A DNA stretch of 64,000 nt, from NCBI RefSeq assembly GCF_004193775.1, contig NC_041004.1, positions 34,248,411 to 34,312,410 of the forward strand. The letters run 5' to 3'. Origin of the DNA: Glycine soja (lineage: Eukaryota > Streptophyta > Magnoliopsida > Fabales > Fabaceae). A program made the position numbers and the translations under genes. Position 1 is the first letter of the stretch. Each line of letters starts with the position of its first letter. The notes beneath the pieces are model-generated. The model had not been told where the DNA came from, did no database searches, and was given only the letters and a program-made list of their open reading frames with translations. Positions 1 to 12,624 of the stretch are shown piece by piece.

Positions 1-1729
1 GAATTCATCTACAAATGAGACAAAATACTTGTTTCCACCTAGAGAAGAAACTTCAAAGGGGCCACATACATCTGAGTAAATAATATTCAACAAATTACTT
101 GCCCTACTAGGCACATAAGACCCAAATGTTGATCTAGGTTGTTTGCTAACAAGAAATCTCTCACATACAGCTTGTGGATTCTTAGTTCGAGGGAGACCAT
201 TGACTAGGTTCTTAGTATGCAACATACTTAAATCTTTGAAGTTACGATGCCCATACCTCATATGCCAAATCCAAGAATCATTCATCTCAGACTCAACTGA
301 CAGACATTGGGATTTTAGAGTGCCAATTTTGACTTGGAATGTTCTATTGGCTGAGAATGGGGTTTTGAGAACCTTTCTATGCTTGGGGCCATAGAGCTCC
401 AAGATTCCTTGATGCAAGTTCATACTAAAGCCTTTTTCAATCAGCTGACCAATGCTGATGAGATTGTTTTTCATTGCTGGAACGTACAAGACATCTTTGA
501 TCATTGCCTAGTTGTCATTCTTTCTCCTGATCAAAATGTCTCCAATGCCTTCTGCTTGTATAATCCTGTTGTCAGCAAACCTTATCTGGCTTTTCCTGCT
601 TTTTTCAAAGTGGATCAACCACTCTCTATGACTAGTCATATGATTGGAGCATCCCGAATCCAAATACCAAATTTCTGAGCCCCTAGATCCTTTCATATCA
701 CTCATCATTAACAAGAGAACGTCATCTTTTGAATCTGCTTCCTTGGGCATATTTGCTTCATTGCCTTGTTTTCCATTATTCTGATTCTGGATTGGGTATT
801 GACATTCAGATGAAAAATGTCAAATCCTTCTGCAATTGAAACACTTAAGTGTCTTTCGGTCATTTTTCTTTCCATACCCCTTGTACCCTCCTCTTCTTGA
901 AGATTCAGGTACATCTTGCTCGGTTCTGAAATGTTCATGAGTTTCATTATTTCTCTCTGGATTATTTTTGGCTACCCTATCACAACCCCTTCCTTTATGT
1001 CCTCCTCCTCTGCCACGAGCTCCTCCTTTTTTTTGTATGTTTGTGCTTGGAGTGCTTGATCTGGTGCCTTCCCATCTGAGCGCTCAAGAAATCGTTGCTC
1101 ATGGGCTTCGAGTGAGCCTTCAAGTTCTTCTACTTTCAAGATCTCTAAATTTCTTGATTCTTCTATGGCCACCACAATGTTGTCAAATTTGGGGTTCAAG
1201 GTACATATGACTTTCTCTACGATGGTGAGATCAGTGACCTTCTCACCATAGGACTTAACTGCATTGGTCAGAGTAAAGACATGATTAAAGAACTCAGCTA
1301 CTCTTTCATTTTCCTCCATCTGCATCAATTTGAATTGTTTGCATATCGTTTGAAGACGCACCTTCTTCAACTGTTTCGTGCCTTCATTTCCTTTCTCCAA
1401 GATCTTCCATGCCTTCGATGAGGTTTTTGCTCCAATGATCTTTTCAAAATGGGCATTGTCCACACTCTGGTAAATTAAACATAGGGCCTTGCAGTCGTTC
1501 TTCTTATTCTCGTTATATGCCACCTTTTGTTCTTTTGTAGCATCCTCTTCAAGCGGTGAATACCCTTTCTCCACGATCTCAAGGACTTCCTGATACCCAA
1601 GTATCACCTTCATATGTGCATACCACCGATGCCAATTCTTGCCGTCGGTAGATTTGCCAAAAGATTGCCACCATCTTGACCCATTCTTGATCTTGGATTC
1701 CTAGAATCGTTATGGCTCTTGATACCACT
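1..1729 (-). mobile_element. Ty1/copia retrotransposon, gag to integrase start, degenerate
   Basis: The minus strand reads LTR, primer-binding site, gag, zinc knuckle, protease, then pre-integrase and integrase sequence running off the left edge. Gag (972-1613 and upstream) is of the UBN2 type, with motif WHRWYAHMKVILGYQE near its start. A CCHC knuckle (CFNC...HFSSEC) lies near 805-835 and the protease motif WYLDSGCSNHMT near 640-665. The primer-binding site at about 1711-1729 resembles the initiator-Met tRNA complement, with one extra A. The copy is dead: gag changes frame near 1650-1668 and again in a run of eight T at 1027-1034, and a TGA at 820-822 replaces the glycine of the knuckle. The rest of pol lies outside the window. 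Confidence 0.9.
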
Positions 1730-1907
1730 TGTTAAGGAAAAAGAGAGAGAAAACAAGAAAATAATAAGTTTATTCTGTGAAAGGTATGAAATTGCACGCA
1801 CACATACGTACGTTCACAAGCCTTTTTATTTATAACAGATAGTCTGCATATCCCATGTGTCTAAAACAAGGAAATAACTACCACTAATAGGAATTACTAT
1901 TCTAACA
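1730..1907 (-). repeat. 5' LTR of the copia element
   Basis: On the plus strand the segment begins TGTTAAGG and ends TCTAACA, so the element-sense LTR runs TGTTAGA...CCTTAACA with the usual inverted TG/CA ends. The primer-binding site is directly adjacent. At about 178 bp it is short, as in many plant copia elements. The partner LTR lies outside the window, so age and target duplication cannot be judged. Confidence 0.75.
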
Positions 1908-2476
1908 ACAACAGCTCTAGCTGCCTTTAGGACTAAGTGTGACTATGTGTATTGAGGGGTACATGGAAAAACATAGGGAAAAAAACATACTGCAGTGAGA
2001 TGTGAAATAGAAATGCTTTAGAATGGTAAAAAAAAATTAAAAATTGAAATCAATTATTCTTATATAAGAATTGTTGTTACACCTCAGTTTGTTCCAAGTT
2101 CCAACTATGAACTTTGATAAAATCATATTCTTATAGTTCCATTGTCTTCTTACAGGGTGTTGAATCACCTGCACAGGTAGCACTACCCACATTTACATGC
2201 TTTTGAAGTCTGTAGAATGTTCATTCAGATACAATAAATTTGCACTATATCAAAATTAAAATATAGCCTGCTAGAAGGTTACTAGTAATAGTATGGCTCA
2301 TGATCTGGTTATATCATGTTAAATATGATTAAGATGAGAACATGTTCTGTTTTATCTTTTCAGCTTGATTGCTTTTTATGCTGTGGTATTTTAACTTTTG
2401 AGTCATTTCTATTACATAGCCATGCTTTTTTGCTGGTGCTACAACAGTGTAAATTTTATATCTTTCTGATTTTCAG
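1908..2476. other. AT-rich intergenic DNA
   Basis: No coding signal, repeat boundary or RNA gene was recognised between the copia LTR and the Pol IV relic. It may hold former introns of that relic. Confidence 0.4.
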
Positions 2477-2866
2477 GTTCTTAATTTGTTGAATGGTGCT
2501 GATCCAGACTTTATTGAAAAATATATTGGAAGAAAGAATTTGCTGTATCTTAATTGCTTCCCGGTGACTCCAAATTGTCATCCTGTGACAGAAGTCCCTT
2601 ATGCAATTTCTAGTGGAAGCTGTATCTTAATATATTGAGTTTTGTCAATATATTTCTTTTCTGCCTTCTAATTTTTAATATAATAATATTTATAAACTAT
2701 GACATGTAGTCACACGATGTCTATATATATATTTTTAATATGGTACTTTATCTGGTTAAATATTTATAGGATGACCGGAGTCGATCTTGTAAGAAATTGG
2801 TTGATTTCAGGGGTACAACAAATGAATTAAGTTCTCATGTTTTTGGATTGCTTGAGGATCTCTAAG
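2477..2866 (+). pseudogene. NRPD1: Two relic exons of RNA polymerase IV largest subunit (NRPD1-like)
   Basis: NRPD1 is the largest subunit of plant Pol IV, which makes siRNA precursors for RNA-directed DNA methylation. Exon one (2477 to about 2636, after a TTTTCAG acceptor) encodes NCFPVTPNCHPVTEV, matching the NRPD1 segment around FPVTPN.xRVTE. Exon two (2770-2865, after TTATAG) encodes DDRSRSCKKLVDFRGTTNEL and then SSHVFGLLEDL, matching the following family segment. Exon one runs into TGA where a donor should be, and exon two hits TAA at 2863-2865. No neighbouring exons were found, so this is a genomic fragment with its intron retained, not a processed copy. The assignment rests on recalled family motifs. 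Confidence 0.7.
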
Positions 2867-3928
2867 GCAAGATGCTCAACTGTTTTTTTCCTGTTATTTT
2901 TGTCACTTTGTCTAGGTTTTTGGTTGCTTTGCTCTACTCAGTTTTCTATATTTCTTTGGATCTGAAAGCTGGCTCCTTGGCTGCTTTGCTTTGTGCTCTT
3001 TGTTGGATTGGTAGTAGCTTTGTTGCAGGAGGTTAGGAGAAAGCCATCATTTTGAGCTACATATCAACTAGTCCACAAAGTTTTTCATGTCCTGCGTTAA
3101 AAGTAGTTAATTCAATATGATGTAAATTTTTTTGGGCCTAATTCCTGTGGGCCAGGGCCGAGGAGGATGGCCTAAACTAAATTTATTTTGCATTAAAAGT
3201 AGTTAAATCAATATTATTATGCAGATCATTGATTTATTAAGCTGGTGCTTACACATGTATGATGCATGATTATTTAACCCGAACTTAAATTACAAATTAA
3301 TATTCAAAAGTGTCGTTTGTTTAATTTTTAGTTTTTTTTCAGTCACATATTATCTCATTGTTTTGTTTTTCTTTAATTTCTCTTTTCTCTTGTAAAAAGT
3401 GATGCTAATATTTTAGACAAATGTAAAAGTAATTTTTATTATTATTAAAAAAATATATTATATATACATTGATATAATTCGTAGAGAACTAGCAAGCACA
3501 AAGTTTTATGAGCTTTTTTTAAAATTGATTTTGGCCGGAAATAGATCCTCGATCTTTAGTTTTCTCTCCTTACAGATATTGTGTTACTGTCTATTCATGT
3601 AAATTATTTGATAAAGAACGCGAGGGTGAACAAAACAGTTGAAGGTTGGTAATTCTGCAACATCTCTTGGCAATAAAAACGCTTTTTTTTTTTTATTGCA
3701 TTACTCATTACATGAGTCACTTTCTCTCCCAATCCTTTTTTTTTTCTTCCTGTTTTTCTCCTATATATCTAACTCCAATGTTCCACGTAAGGATATCCAA
3801 AAGGAAAGCTTCTACTAGTCTGAGATAGCAAGAGGTTGGAGAAACAGCAGAACACCTCTGATATATATTGGGAAATTATCTCTGATGAACTCCTCCTCAG
3901 TTAATCCAGATTTTAGTCCAGTGATTTC
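2867..3928. other. Intergenic, no gene seen
   Basis: AT-rich sequence with T runs near 3688-3700 and 3738-3748. Short open frames here have no recognisable domain. Confidence 0.4.
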
Positions 3929-4819
3929 TGTGACACCCTCAACCCTTCACATATATACTAATAAGGAATAAAAAATTCAAATATTAATTAAAAGTATTTT
4001 TAGAACATTTTTTTAAACAAGTCTTTCAAAGGGGAAAAAGACTCACATTCATTTTCTTCTGTATCATATTCAAATTTGTCCAAATAAATAATAAAGTATT
4101 CTCAACTCAAACAAGATTGTTTAAGCTTCATACAATTAATATAAGACATATATCCTAATGTCACATTCTATCAGAGCGTTGTGTTCCCGTGTCCTCTAAC
4201 ATGAGGTTCTTCATAGTCATCCACCTATTCATCTGCTCCCCCGAACACAAGTTCAAGATCATCACAGGATCCAAACACAACAACACACAGGGAGTGAGTT
4301 ATCACATTCATAGCTAATAGATAAACAAGACAATTAAATATACATAGTATATAAATGAGATACCACTTGCTTAAACATAGCTCACGTAACTTCACCACTC
4401 CCTCATTCAAAATTCATTTTTCAATCATCAATCACTTACACAAGAATCCCACACTCCGATCAAGATATAATAACACATCAATTTCATAATAAACAATTAG
4501 CAAACATATACAACAGTTATGCTAAGACTCAATCCCATATGTAATGCGGTACCATGTCAGTGAAAAACCACCCTGGGGCGCTTAGGAGTACATAACAAGA
4601 CACACCACACAATGGGTTTGTCAGGTCACTCTCACTAAGTAAGATCATAGGGAGACTAGTCAGGGTCACGATATTTTGCGAGAATGCTCCAACCATATGG
4701 GATCAGCATAGGCTTAAAGGAGCACTCAAATCCGGTGACCCCCAAGACCTACACTCCGAAGAGTCCGTTAGGGCCTCTCCCTCTTGATTCAGGTCCAACC
4801 CCTAAAATAATTTTGCATG

Positions 4820-5430
4820 CAGACACTGCTTATGAATTATACAATACCCACGACCTTACACTCGTGTTTTAAACACGTTCAACACAATTGCGCTACGATT
4901 TAACACTGGTTCCTAAATAGGAAACCTATATTTTTTCTTTAACACTGCGCATCAACGCTTTTCTCAAGATAACACTGGTCGGGTTATTGTACAATTCATA
5001 GCTTACAACACAAGTAATTTCACATCAAGTATTAACTACACATTTATCCACAACTAAAACTCATTCACAATTTCACATCTCATAGTGTCACAATCCACCA
5101 TCACATGTTTACACGTATCTCACAAATTAACACATGTTCAACTTTACACTTATACTCAATCTCAATAACAATATTATAATCTCAAAGCAACATGTTATTC
5201 CACAATTCATCACATATTCTATTTATAAACACTGCTCATGAATTACACAATATCACGACCTCACACTCATGTTTCAAACACGCTTAACACATTGCGCTAC
5301 AACATAACACTGGTTCCTAACTAGGAACCTACACTTTCTCTTTAACACTGCACATAAACATTGGTCGGATTATTGTATAATTCATAGCTCACAATATAAT
5401 TAATGTAACATCAAGTGTTAAACACATCCA
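4820..5430. repeat. Internal direct duplication within the solo LTR
   Basis: Two diverged copies of about 200 bp, at 4820-5035 and 5229-5430, share blocks such as TAACACTGGTTCCTAA and TTATTGTAYAATTCATAGCT. The LTR at 38227 has only one such block (rewritten in reverse), so the duplication belongs to this copy or its subfamily. Confidence 0.7.
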
Positions 5431-6535
5431 CTTATTCACAATCGAATATCATGTCCACATTTTAACATCTCATAACATCACATCAACCATCTCATAACAT
5501 TCCCAATGATATTCATAAAGTACAACATACACATGTTCATGAAATTTAACCATAATATTCTCAAACTCCAACACTTAATAATTTTTGGAATCATACTATA
5601 ACACTCTACAATATTATTTACATAAATTATTAATATAAATAACTACCTCTATATATATAAACTAGCATACATCATATTAAATCACAAATTTCAAAGTAAG
5701 CTTTCAATGCACAAATTCTAAATAATTATATGAACACTTTGGTCAGTTTCAATTATGATATTAATTTTTTAAATTATATATAAAAACCTAAACAGCAAGA
5801 AAAAGAGAAAATACAAAATCAATATCTCTCTCTAAATTTCTCCTTACTTTATTTCATCAATTCATATTAATTAGAAAAAGTACTCAATTTATAGGGTTCA
5901 CGCTCAACACAATAGCATATCAATTTCACAACAATTGGTCTGTCAAACATATATAATTCACTGTAATAATTATAAGGATAAAATGAAATTGCAAAAACAC
6001 CCAAAAACCCATTCCATTTGATATCTCTAAGAATTCCTACACATGTTCTCACTAGTTCCCAATTGTGAATAACGCATCCCTTACCTTTAAGCGGGCTCTC
6101 GTGTCTTCAGCCAGCGATAGCAGCATCTCTAGCGGTTCCCTGAGATTCCTCCGATTTTTTTTCTCTAACTGCTCCGATAGAGTTCCCAAACGTCAAAGAG
6201 ACAGAGAAGGGATTGAAGCCTACAATTGTACTGTCTTCATGCGATTTATTTTTCTCCCTCCACAAATATTATCTCGCAAATCCCAATGGTGAAAGCGTGA
6301 GCAATTGAATTTCGTACAACATATCCAACGGTGGGAATTCTCAGAATTGGGTTGTGAACGTGGTGCTCAAATTTCACAACGATCAAACGGTGAATGAGTC
6401 CAAGATCGTCATTTTTCTGAGACATGTTAGGTGGCCTACGGAAAAAAGAGAGGATTTTTGAAAGAAGAGAGAAAAATGAAATTGTGAGGCAGAGGAGGCT
6501 AAGGAGTTAGTCTGAAAACTAACCTAGCATGTTGC

Positions 6536-6544
6536 TATTTATAG
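6536..6544 (-). promoter_or_regulatory. TATA-like box of the solo LTR
   Basis: The minus strand reads CTATAAATA within the LTR, followed by sequence typical of an R/U5 region. This is the probable core promoter of the former retroelement. Confidence 0.5.
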
Positions 6545-7027
6545 CTAGGGGCATTTACGACCTATTATTTACTCTATTTATTTATTTATTATTTATTATT
6601 TTATAAAAACAAACTTTATTTTATTTTCTATCAAACAAATAAATAAAATACCCTTTTTATTTTCTCTCAAATCATTATTTTAATTAATAATTATATCTCC
6701 TTATTTATTTATTTATAAAATCTCATCATTTTTTTAAAATTTTATTTATTTATAAATAACAATCATTTTTAATCTAGTTTACAAAAATTGAGATGTTACA
6801 GTTTCATCTCCCACAATGGGCAAATCTGGTGAAGTGAATACAGAAGCTCTTGGCTCTCCTGCAAGTCCTCATTGTAGAAAATAAAATTAGCATATTCTTT
6901 ATTACTAGATGTTGTTGCTGGGAGAAATGTATCATTTACCAATATGCCAATAATGATTTTGGAGTAGTACCTGTTATTGTTACCTATTTCTAGGTTAGTG
7001 TTACCTATTTCTAGATAGGTAGGCTAA

Positions 7028-8189
7028 GGGCCTGTTTAAATGTACTACTGTAGAAGATTTTATAGGAAAAGAACTTATTCAAAAAATTCTTATCTGAAAA
7101 GTTACTTTTATATAGATTAATTTGATATTTGGATAATAAATTCTTGAGTACTTATTGAAAATAATATGATATTTGAATGAAATTGTAAAAAGTCTTTTAT
7201 ATAATTAAAATTACCAAAAAGGGTATCATATGCTTTGACATTATTAAAATTAATAATTAAATACTTTGATATTATTATATAATTATTAAATGCATTAAAT
7301 AATTAAATATTATTAAAAATAATAAAAATTACTTTTTTTTCTATTTCATTTATAAAACTATTTTAACTTTATCATTATATTTAAAATATTGTTATATATC
7401 TTGCAAAAAATTTGATTAAAAAATAACTATTTTTATAAAAATAAAAATAAATGTATCTCATATAAATATAATTATATGTCTTTCTACATAATTAATTTTC
7501 ATATTTAAAATATAATTAATACATTATTGTTTTAGTAATGTTATCACTTACATTCTAGTTTATAATTTAATTATTATGTATGTAATTATAATTTATAACA
7601 TAAAATATAAAATGTCATTAACTTGGTAATAATATGATCAATAATGTCTTCCGATATAAAATTGTTCAAATGTACTCATACCATAAACATGCAACCTTGT
7701 ATTATTAAAAAATAAAGAAATTAAATACTTGTTGGAAACATATTCTTTAGATATTCTCTAAATCCTTCCATTTGTAAAGTACTTTGAGTATTTTGTTCTT
7801 CTCATGTTGTAGTACTAGGACCCACTTCGCTTTCATCCTCATCACTATCTATATATTCGTTATCTTCATCTAGTGAATCAAATTCTCCATCACTCTTGTC
7901 ATTTCTTTGAATGAAGTTATGTATACCCATGCAAGCAACAATGATTTGGTTTTGTGTCTTCAAAGCAAAAGGTGGCATATTATCCAATATCTTCCATCTC
8001 GCTTTACATAAACCAAATGCACGTTCAATTGTACTTTGAAGACTAGAATGATAATAATTAAAAACTTCAACTCTCCCCTTAATTCTAGGCCCAATTCTAA
8101 ATTGCAGGAGATGATACCTAGTTTTCTTGTACGGCCCTAAAAAACCCATAAAAGTAGGGTAACCAGAATCAACAAGATAATATTTACCT
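7028..8189 (-). mobile_element. PIF/Harbinger transposon, 3' part
   Basis: A transposase exon on the minus strand is joined to a terminal repeat beginning GGGCCTGTTT at 7028, preceded by TAA at 7025-7027, the usual PIF target sequence. Sequence between the stop codon and the terminus is AT-rich. The opposite terminus and the N-terminal exons were not found, so the element is truncated. Confidence 0.65.
7802..8189 (-). pseudogene. PIF/Harbinger transposase (DDE_Tnp_4), C-terminal exon
   Basis: The exon begins after an intron acceptor (TTCTTTAG, about 8190) and reads KYYLVDSGYPTFMGFLGPYK, the region around the second catalytic Asp of HARBI1-like transposases. It continues with HSSLQSTIERAFGLCKARW and a tail rich in Asp and Glu. 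This frame is open for about 129 codons to a stop at 7802-7804. Upstream exons carrying the first catalytic Asp are absent, so the protein cannot be active alone. Confidence 0.8.
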
Positions 8190-9690
8190 AAAGAATAAAA
8201 TAATAGTGCATGTTAGAACACAATTATAACGATACATATATTTATAATATATTTATCTAAGAAAGCTTATTAGTCTTTCCATTTTTCTTGAATGGCAAGT
8301 ATTAATGAGCAACAGGTCATTCATCTTACCATTCTCGGTATTTCAGGGACATAAACATAAACACTCAGATCACACTCAAGAAGTATGCAACTCAGTTTAT
8401 CTATCAATCAACTCAAACAAAATTCCAGCATGCAAGAAAGTGAGGCTTCATACGTTGTGATAGGGTTAGGCTGCAATGTAAGGAGGGTAAAGAACAAAAA
8501 GGATAGTAAAATGACTCATCACATACCCCATCCCAAACTTGGTGACACTAACTGAGAAGAGAAATGCCTTTTTCCGATTATCAGTATCCAAAAATCTTTT
8601 CCTTTTGAGCTCTTTTTTTTATTTTCAAAATTTGTCTTTTTCTTTTTTTTCTTTTTTTTAAGGGCTTTTGATTGCCTTTATTTTATTTTGCTCATAGAAG
8701 AATTCAGTCATGATTACATTACAATTGCCATAAGCATTCATAATTTTGTCTTCTACCATATCACAGCATATTATTTCTCCCAAAATTGAGTAACTGAATG
8801 CCAAAGAATTTTTCATTAAGACTAAAACATAGGCAACTAAGAGTTCTATTGTAGGAAAATTCTAAGTTCAAGAATAAAGCCTACAAATAGTCTCATCAAC
8901 TCATGCACACACAAAAAAATCATTCAAGGATATATTTTTCAAAATATAACCAAGTGCATGATGATCCAAGTGGACCTAACAACACACACTGAAAGATCAT
9001 GTAGCTCAATTCTCACTCTTTAGTAACTATGCTCAAAGAAGACTATGAAACCATGTAATTTTTGCTAATGTTTCTAAAATCCTCAAAGAACTTCCATCAT
9101 TCAGTTGTAAGTCAAAACACACACACACATTTTTTTATGGGCTCTTGAAATGCATTTATTTAATCAAACTTAATACATAATGAAATCATAACAATCACTC
9201 TAACATATAACAAACAAAAGCACCACAATAATACAAGTTATGGGTGGTACAAGCCATGTGCAGTAAAGAAACCCTCCTCACACTCAAACAATATAGTGTA
9301 CCTAATGCATAAAAACAAATACATCAAAACAAAACATTGAAAAGGAAATAACATAAATGTAAAGTACTAAAAAGAAAAATATATAAATTGGTAAAAGAAG
9401 GCAAGTAAAAGATATATGAGTTCTAGGAACTCAAAATGCCCATAGGATGTCTCCTAGGTAGTGCTTATTTAACATCCTGAGCCAGATGGATGCAAAAGGA
9501 AAGAAAATGAAGCACCCTTGAACAAGATGATTTTCCATTTTTGCACTAATCCTCCAATATAATCATCCACTCCATAGCCCAAAGCTTGAATGGTGGTGCC
9601 AACTCCTTTTTCCTGACTCCTTCCAGGGCTTTCTGGAATGACTTTCTTCCTTTGAGGGTCTTTCTTCCCACACTTAGGTGAGGTTTAGCC
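8190..9690. other. AT-rich DNA without recognisable gene
   Basis: Contains homopolymer tracts near 8610-8660 and a short CA run near 9117-9129. Nothing at protein level was recognised; the pol part expected downstream of the Athila protease is not visible here. Confidence 0.4.
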
Positions 9691-11260
9691 ATAATCAGTA
9701 GGAAAAATGATTTTTCCAACTTTAACCAACAAATTTCCCACTATTTCTTGCGAATAATTAAGAGCCATGTTTGCTAGAAAAATAAAAATGTTAGTGGGTT
9801 GTGGTTCTTGTAACCCTAACTTCTTATAGACAAAATAAGACATCAGATTAATTCTAGCACCCAAATCACATAAAACTTTATCAATTTGGATGTTGTCAAT
9901 AGTACAAGGAACTTAAAAACTTCTTAGATCTTTAAGCTTAGGTGGCAACTTCCTTAAAACTACAATAGAGCACTCTTTGTTGAGATTAATTGTAGCAAAG
10001 TCCACCAAATTTCTTTTATTTTCAAAAATTTCTTGTAAATATTTGGCAGACTTTGGCATATGAGCAATTGCCTCAATGAAAGGGATATTACTATGCACCC
10101 GTTTAAGCATCTCAACAAATTTAGAAAACTTTCAATCCTCACTCTTGTTTTTCAATCTTTAAGGTAAGGGAGCACTTACCCAAAGAGGTGTCAGTACCTC
10201 ATTCTCACCCTCTTTGTTCTCCTCATGGCTCTCTTAAGTAAGAGCCTCTTTTTCTGGTGGTGGAGTGGTTTTATCTTTCTTCTCTAGCTCTATTAGATGT
10301 TTAGGTGGTCTTTCCACCCCTGGTTGTACGTGTTGGAATACGGATAATAACCAATACTTTTTTTACCAGCATAGTTGACTTCCTCCAACCATATGTCTAG
10401 TCTCCCCACACTCATCACAAATAGGGGATGAAGTGGTGGGTGTCATCATCTATATCAAGGCCTTCTTAGAATCTCCATTTGCTTGGTCAACACATACATC
10501 TTTTTCTTAAGAGAAGAACTAGATGGATTAGCCTCCACTTGATAAACTCCAGTAGGCCTCCTAAAAATCCTTTTGTTGCCCACATCATTGTAAGAAATAG
10601 AGGCCATTGCCTTAATAATCTCTATTGTTGCATTAATCAGTTTGTGCATGAGGTTTCCCCTTGTTGCAACATCCAGGCAGGATTGGTTGTGCTATGATAG
10701 TGCTCCATAGAAGATATGGACTAACCTCTATTATGGATAACCATGTTGTGTGTAGCTTCTATGTAGTCCCTTGAATCACTCCCAGGCTTCAAAAAGCAAC
10801 TCTTGCTCAAATAGAGCAAAGTTCCCCACTTCTCTGATCAATTTCTCAAACTTAGTTATAGGGAAGAATTTCTTCAAGAATACTAGTGAGTACTGATCAT
10901 AGTTGGTAGTTTTCCTACTCAAAAAGTCATTGAGCCAATCTTCAGCCTTTCCTATGAGTGAGAATGGGAAGACAACTAATCTGATGTAGTTAGGGGCAAT
11001 GACAAAACTCTTTACTATGTTTGTGAGAATCAAGAACTTCCTTATATGGACCATAGGATCTTCTGATGGTAGGCCATGGAACTATATCTTCTCAATCATG
11101 TTGATCACTCTATACCTTAGCTCACAAGTTTGGTCTCCCAAATTTGGGAGTAGTATCTGCAATGTTTCCCACACTAGCGGTGAGGTAATCTTGCAAGGTG
11201 CGCTCTTGTTGTCCGACAAGCACCTTCCTTCTCCTTGTTTCAGTGTTGTTCCTACGATAG
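9690..11260 (-). mobile_element. Athila-type Ty3/gypsy gag-protease remnant
   Basis: On the minus strand, gag pieces read QQERTLQDYLTASVG (near 11200), FHGLPSEDPMVHIRKFL (near 11050) and LVVFPFSLIGKAEDWLNDFL, a classic Athila/Calypso gag block. A partial knuckle (CDECGETRH) lies near 10400. The protease-flanking block, including NIPFIEAIAHMPKSAKYLQE and LPPKLKDL, lies at 9913-10140, followed by a CDLGARINLM active-site-like motif near 9860. Stops and frame changes are frequent; for example gag is cut by TGA directly after EAWE near 10774. No LTR was identified. Confidence 0.8.
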
Positions 11261-11498
11261 ACTTTTTTATCTCAAGATTATGCTTAAGAATTCCAGCCCT
11301 ATGAGATCAAGTTAGCATAGACTATCAACACACAAAAAAAGGATTAAACGCAACTGGGAGAAAAAGGAAAATAAATTGTAATAAAAATTCATAATTTAAA
11401 CTAAGTTAAAATAAAACAAAATAGATAAAAATAAATAAAGATAGTAAAAAAATAGGAACACAAATGATTTAATTCACAGAAACTTAATGCGCAGAATA

Positions 11499-11733
11499 TG
11501 TTTGCTAAGGACAATTGTACCCTACGCAGTAGTATCGTAGATTCTAAAAGTCCATATATCATACCCTATAAACTAGTTATGAACACAAATCCTTCAACTT
11601 TTGATAAAATCCAAATTGTTTAGTTTTATTCGAATTGAGTTATTTGGGAACATAACTAGTATCTAGGTTATGATATCCAGACTTTTAGAGTCCATGATAC
11701 TACTGCTTACGATACATTTTCCCTTAACAAACA
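11499..11733. mobile_element. Foldback (long inverted repeat) element
   Basis: Two 83-bp arms, 11499-11581 and 11651-11733, are imperfect reverse complements sharing CAGTAGTATC, TCTAAAAGTC and ACTAGTTATG in the same order. The loop is 69 nt. The ends are TGTTTGCTAAGG and CCTTAACAAACA. There is no coding capacity. A MITE or foldback transposon is the best explanation. Confidence 0.75.
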
Positions 11734-11939
11734 AATTTTACACATCACACTCTCCCCACTACCAGGAATTGAATGTGTTGTCATCTTAGCACTAGTGAAT
11801 GGTGTATACAAGTTTGATTTCCCACATCTTTCTTGCACTACATATTCTAATGATTCCTTAGTCATGTGTAGCTTCTTATATCTACGTTTTTACAAAAGCT
11901 AACCCCAACATTGTGTTTTAGATCATACACAACTTCTTA

Positions 11940-12225
11940 CTCCCTTGGTTCCATTTATAAGACCTAAGTTTGAAATGATATTTTTTATAAGACCCAATCT
12001 ATAATGTTTCTTGCATTGATTATCTTTAGACTATAAATACCCCTAATAAGAAGAGAGAGAGAATATATTGACAAATAATTAGAAGAGCGATGAGTATTAA
12101 TGATAAGGATACTTTTGAAAAAAATGTAAATTTAAGAAAAAAATCATCGCTATCAACTAAATTAACCACTTTTCTTAATCTTGACGAATTAGGTAATTGA
12201 GTCTTATATATATAAATAAAGGGAG
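11940..12225. mobile_element. Stowaway-like MITE
   Basis: The ends are CTCCCTTGGTTCCATTTATAAGAC and, inverted, GTCTTATATATATAAATAAAGGGAG, flanked on both sides by TA (11938-11939 and 12226-12227). A length of 286 bp, AT-rich interior and TA duplication fit a Tc1/mariner-derived MITE. Its interior resembles the MITE at 15386-15747. Confidence 0.8.
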
Positions 12226-12624
12226 TATATTTTAACTTTGACTCATAAAAGGTGACTACCTTTCTAGCTTTAAAAAACTCCCCTTCTAGTAGTTATGTTT
12301 CTGATTACACATAATCTAAGTTGGCAAAACTTTCACTATAGGCTAATGCTTCACACCTTCTCCGTGTTTCTAAATTTAGTTTTATCTTATAAAACACACT
12401 CAAAGTAACCATTAGAAGATACCTTAGTTCAGATAACTTAATTTTTTTTCTTGAATGTTTGGTACCATTTAAACTTAAATATAACTCTAACATGGTTATG
12501 TGATCATAAATAATCATTTTAATCATATTTATTTAATTTTTATTTTAGTTTATACACTACAAAAAATATATTTCAAGGGAGTTAGTATTTTTAGCTTGTC
12601 CCTGGAGGCAAAACCACAACCCAG

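Larger units (their letters stand above)
3929..6800 (-). repeat. Solo LTR of a Ty3/gypsy (Tekay-like) element
   Basis: The plus strand begins TGTGACACCCTC and ends GAGATGTTACA, the reverse complement of a TGTAACA...TGTCACA LTR. The same family occurs in the opposite orientation at 38227-40559, where gag follows it. Flanking bases are ATTTC (3924-3928) and GTTTC (6801-6805), four of five identical, as expected of an old target duplication around a solo LTR. A minus-strand TATA-like box lies at 6536-6544. It is about 540 bp longer than its relative, mostly because of an internal duplication of roughly 400 bp (about 4820-5035 against 5229-5430). Confidence 0.8.
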
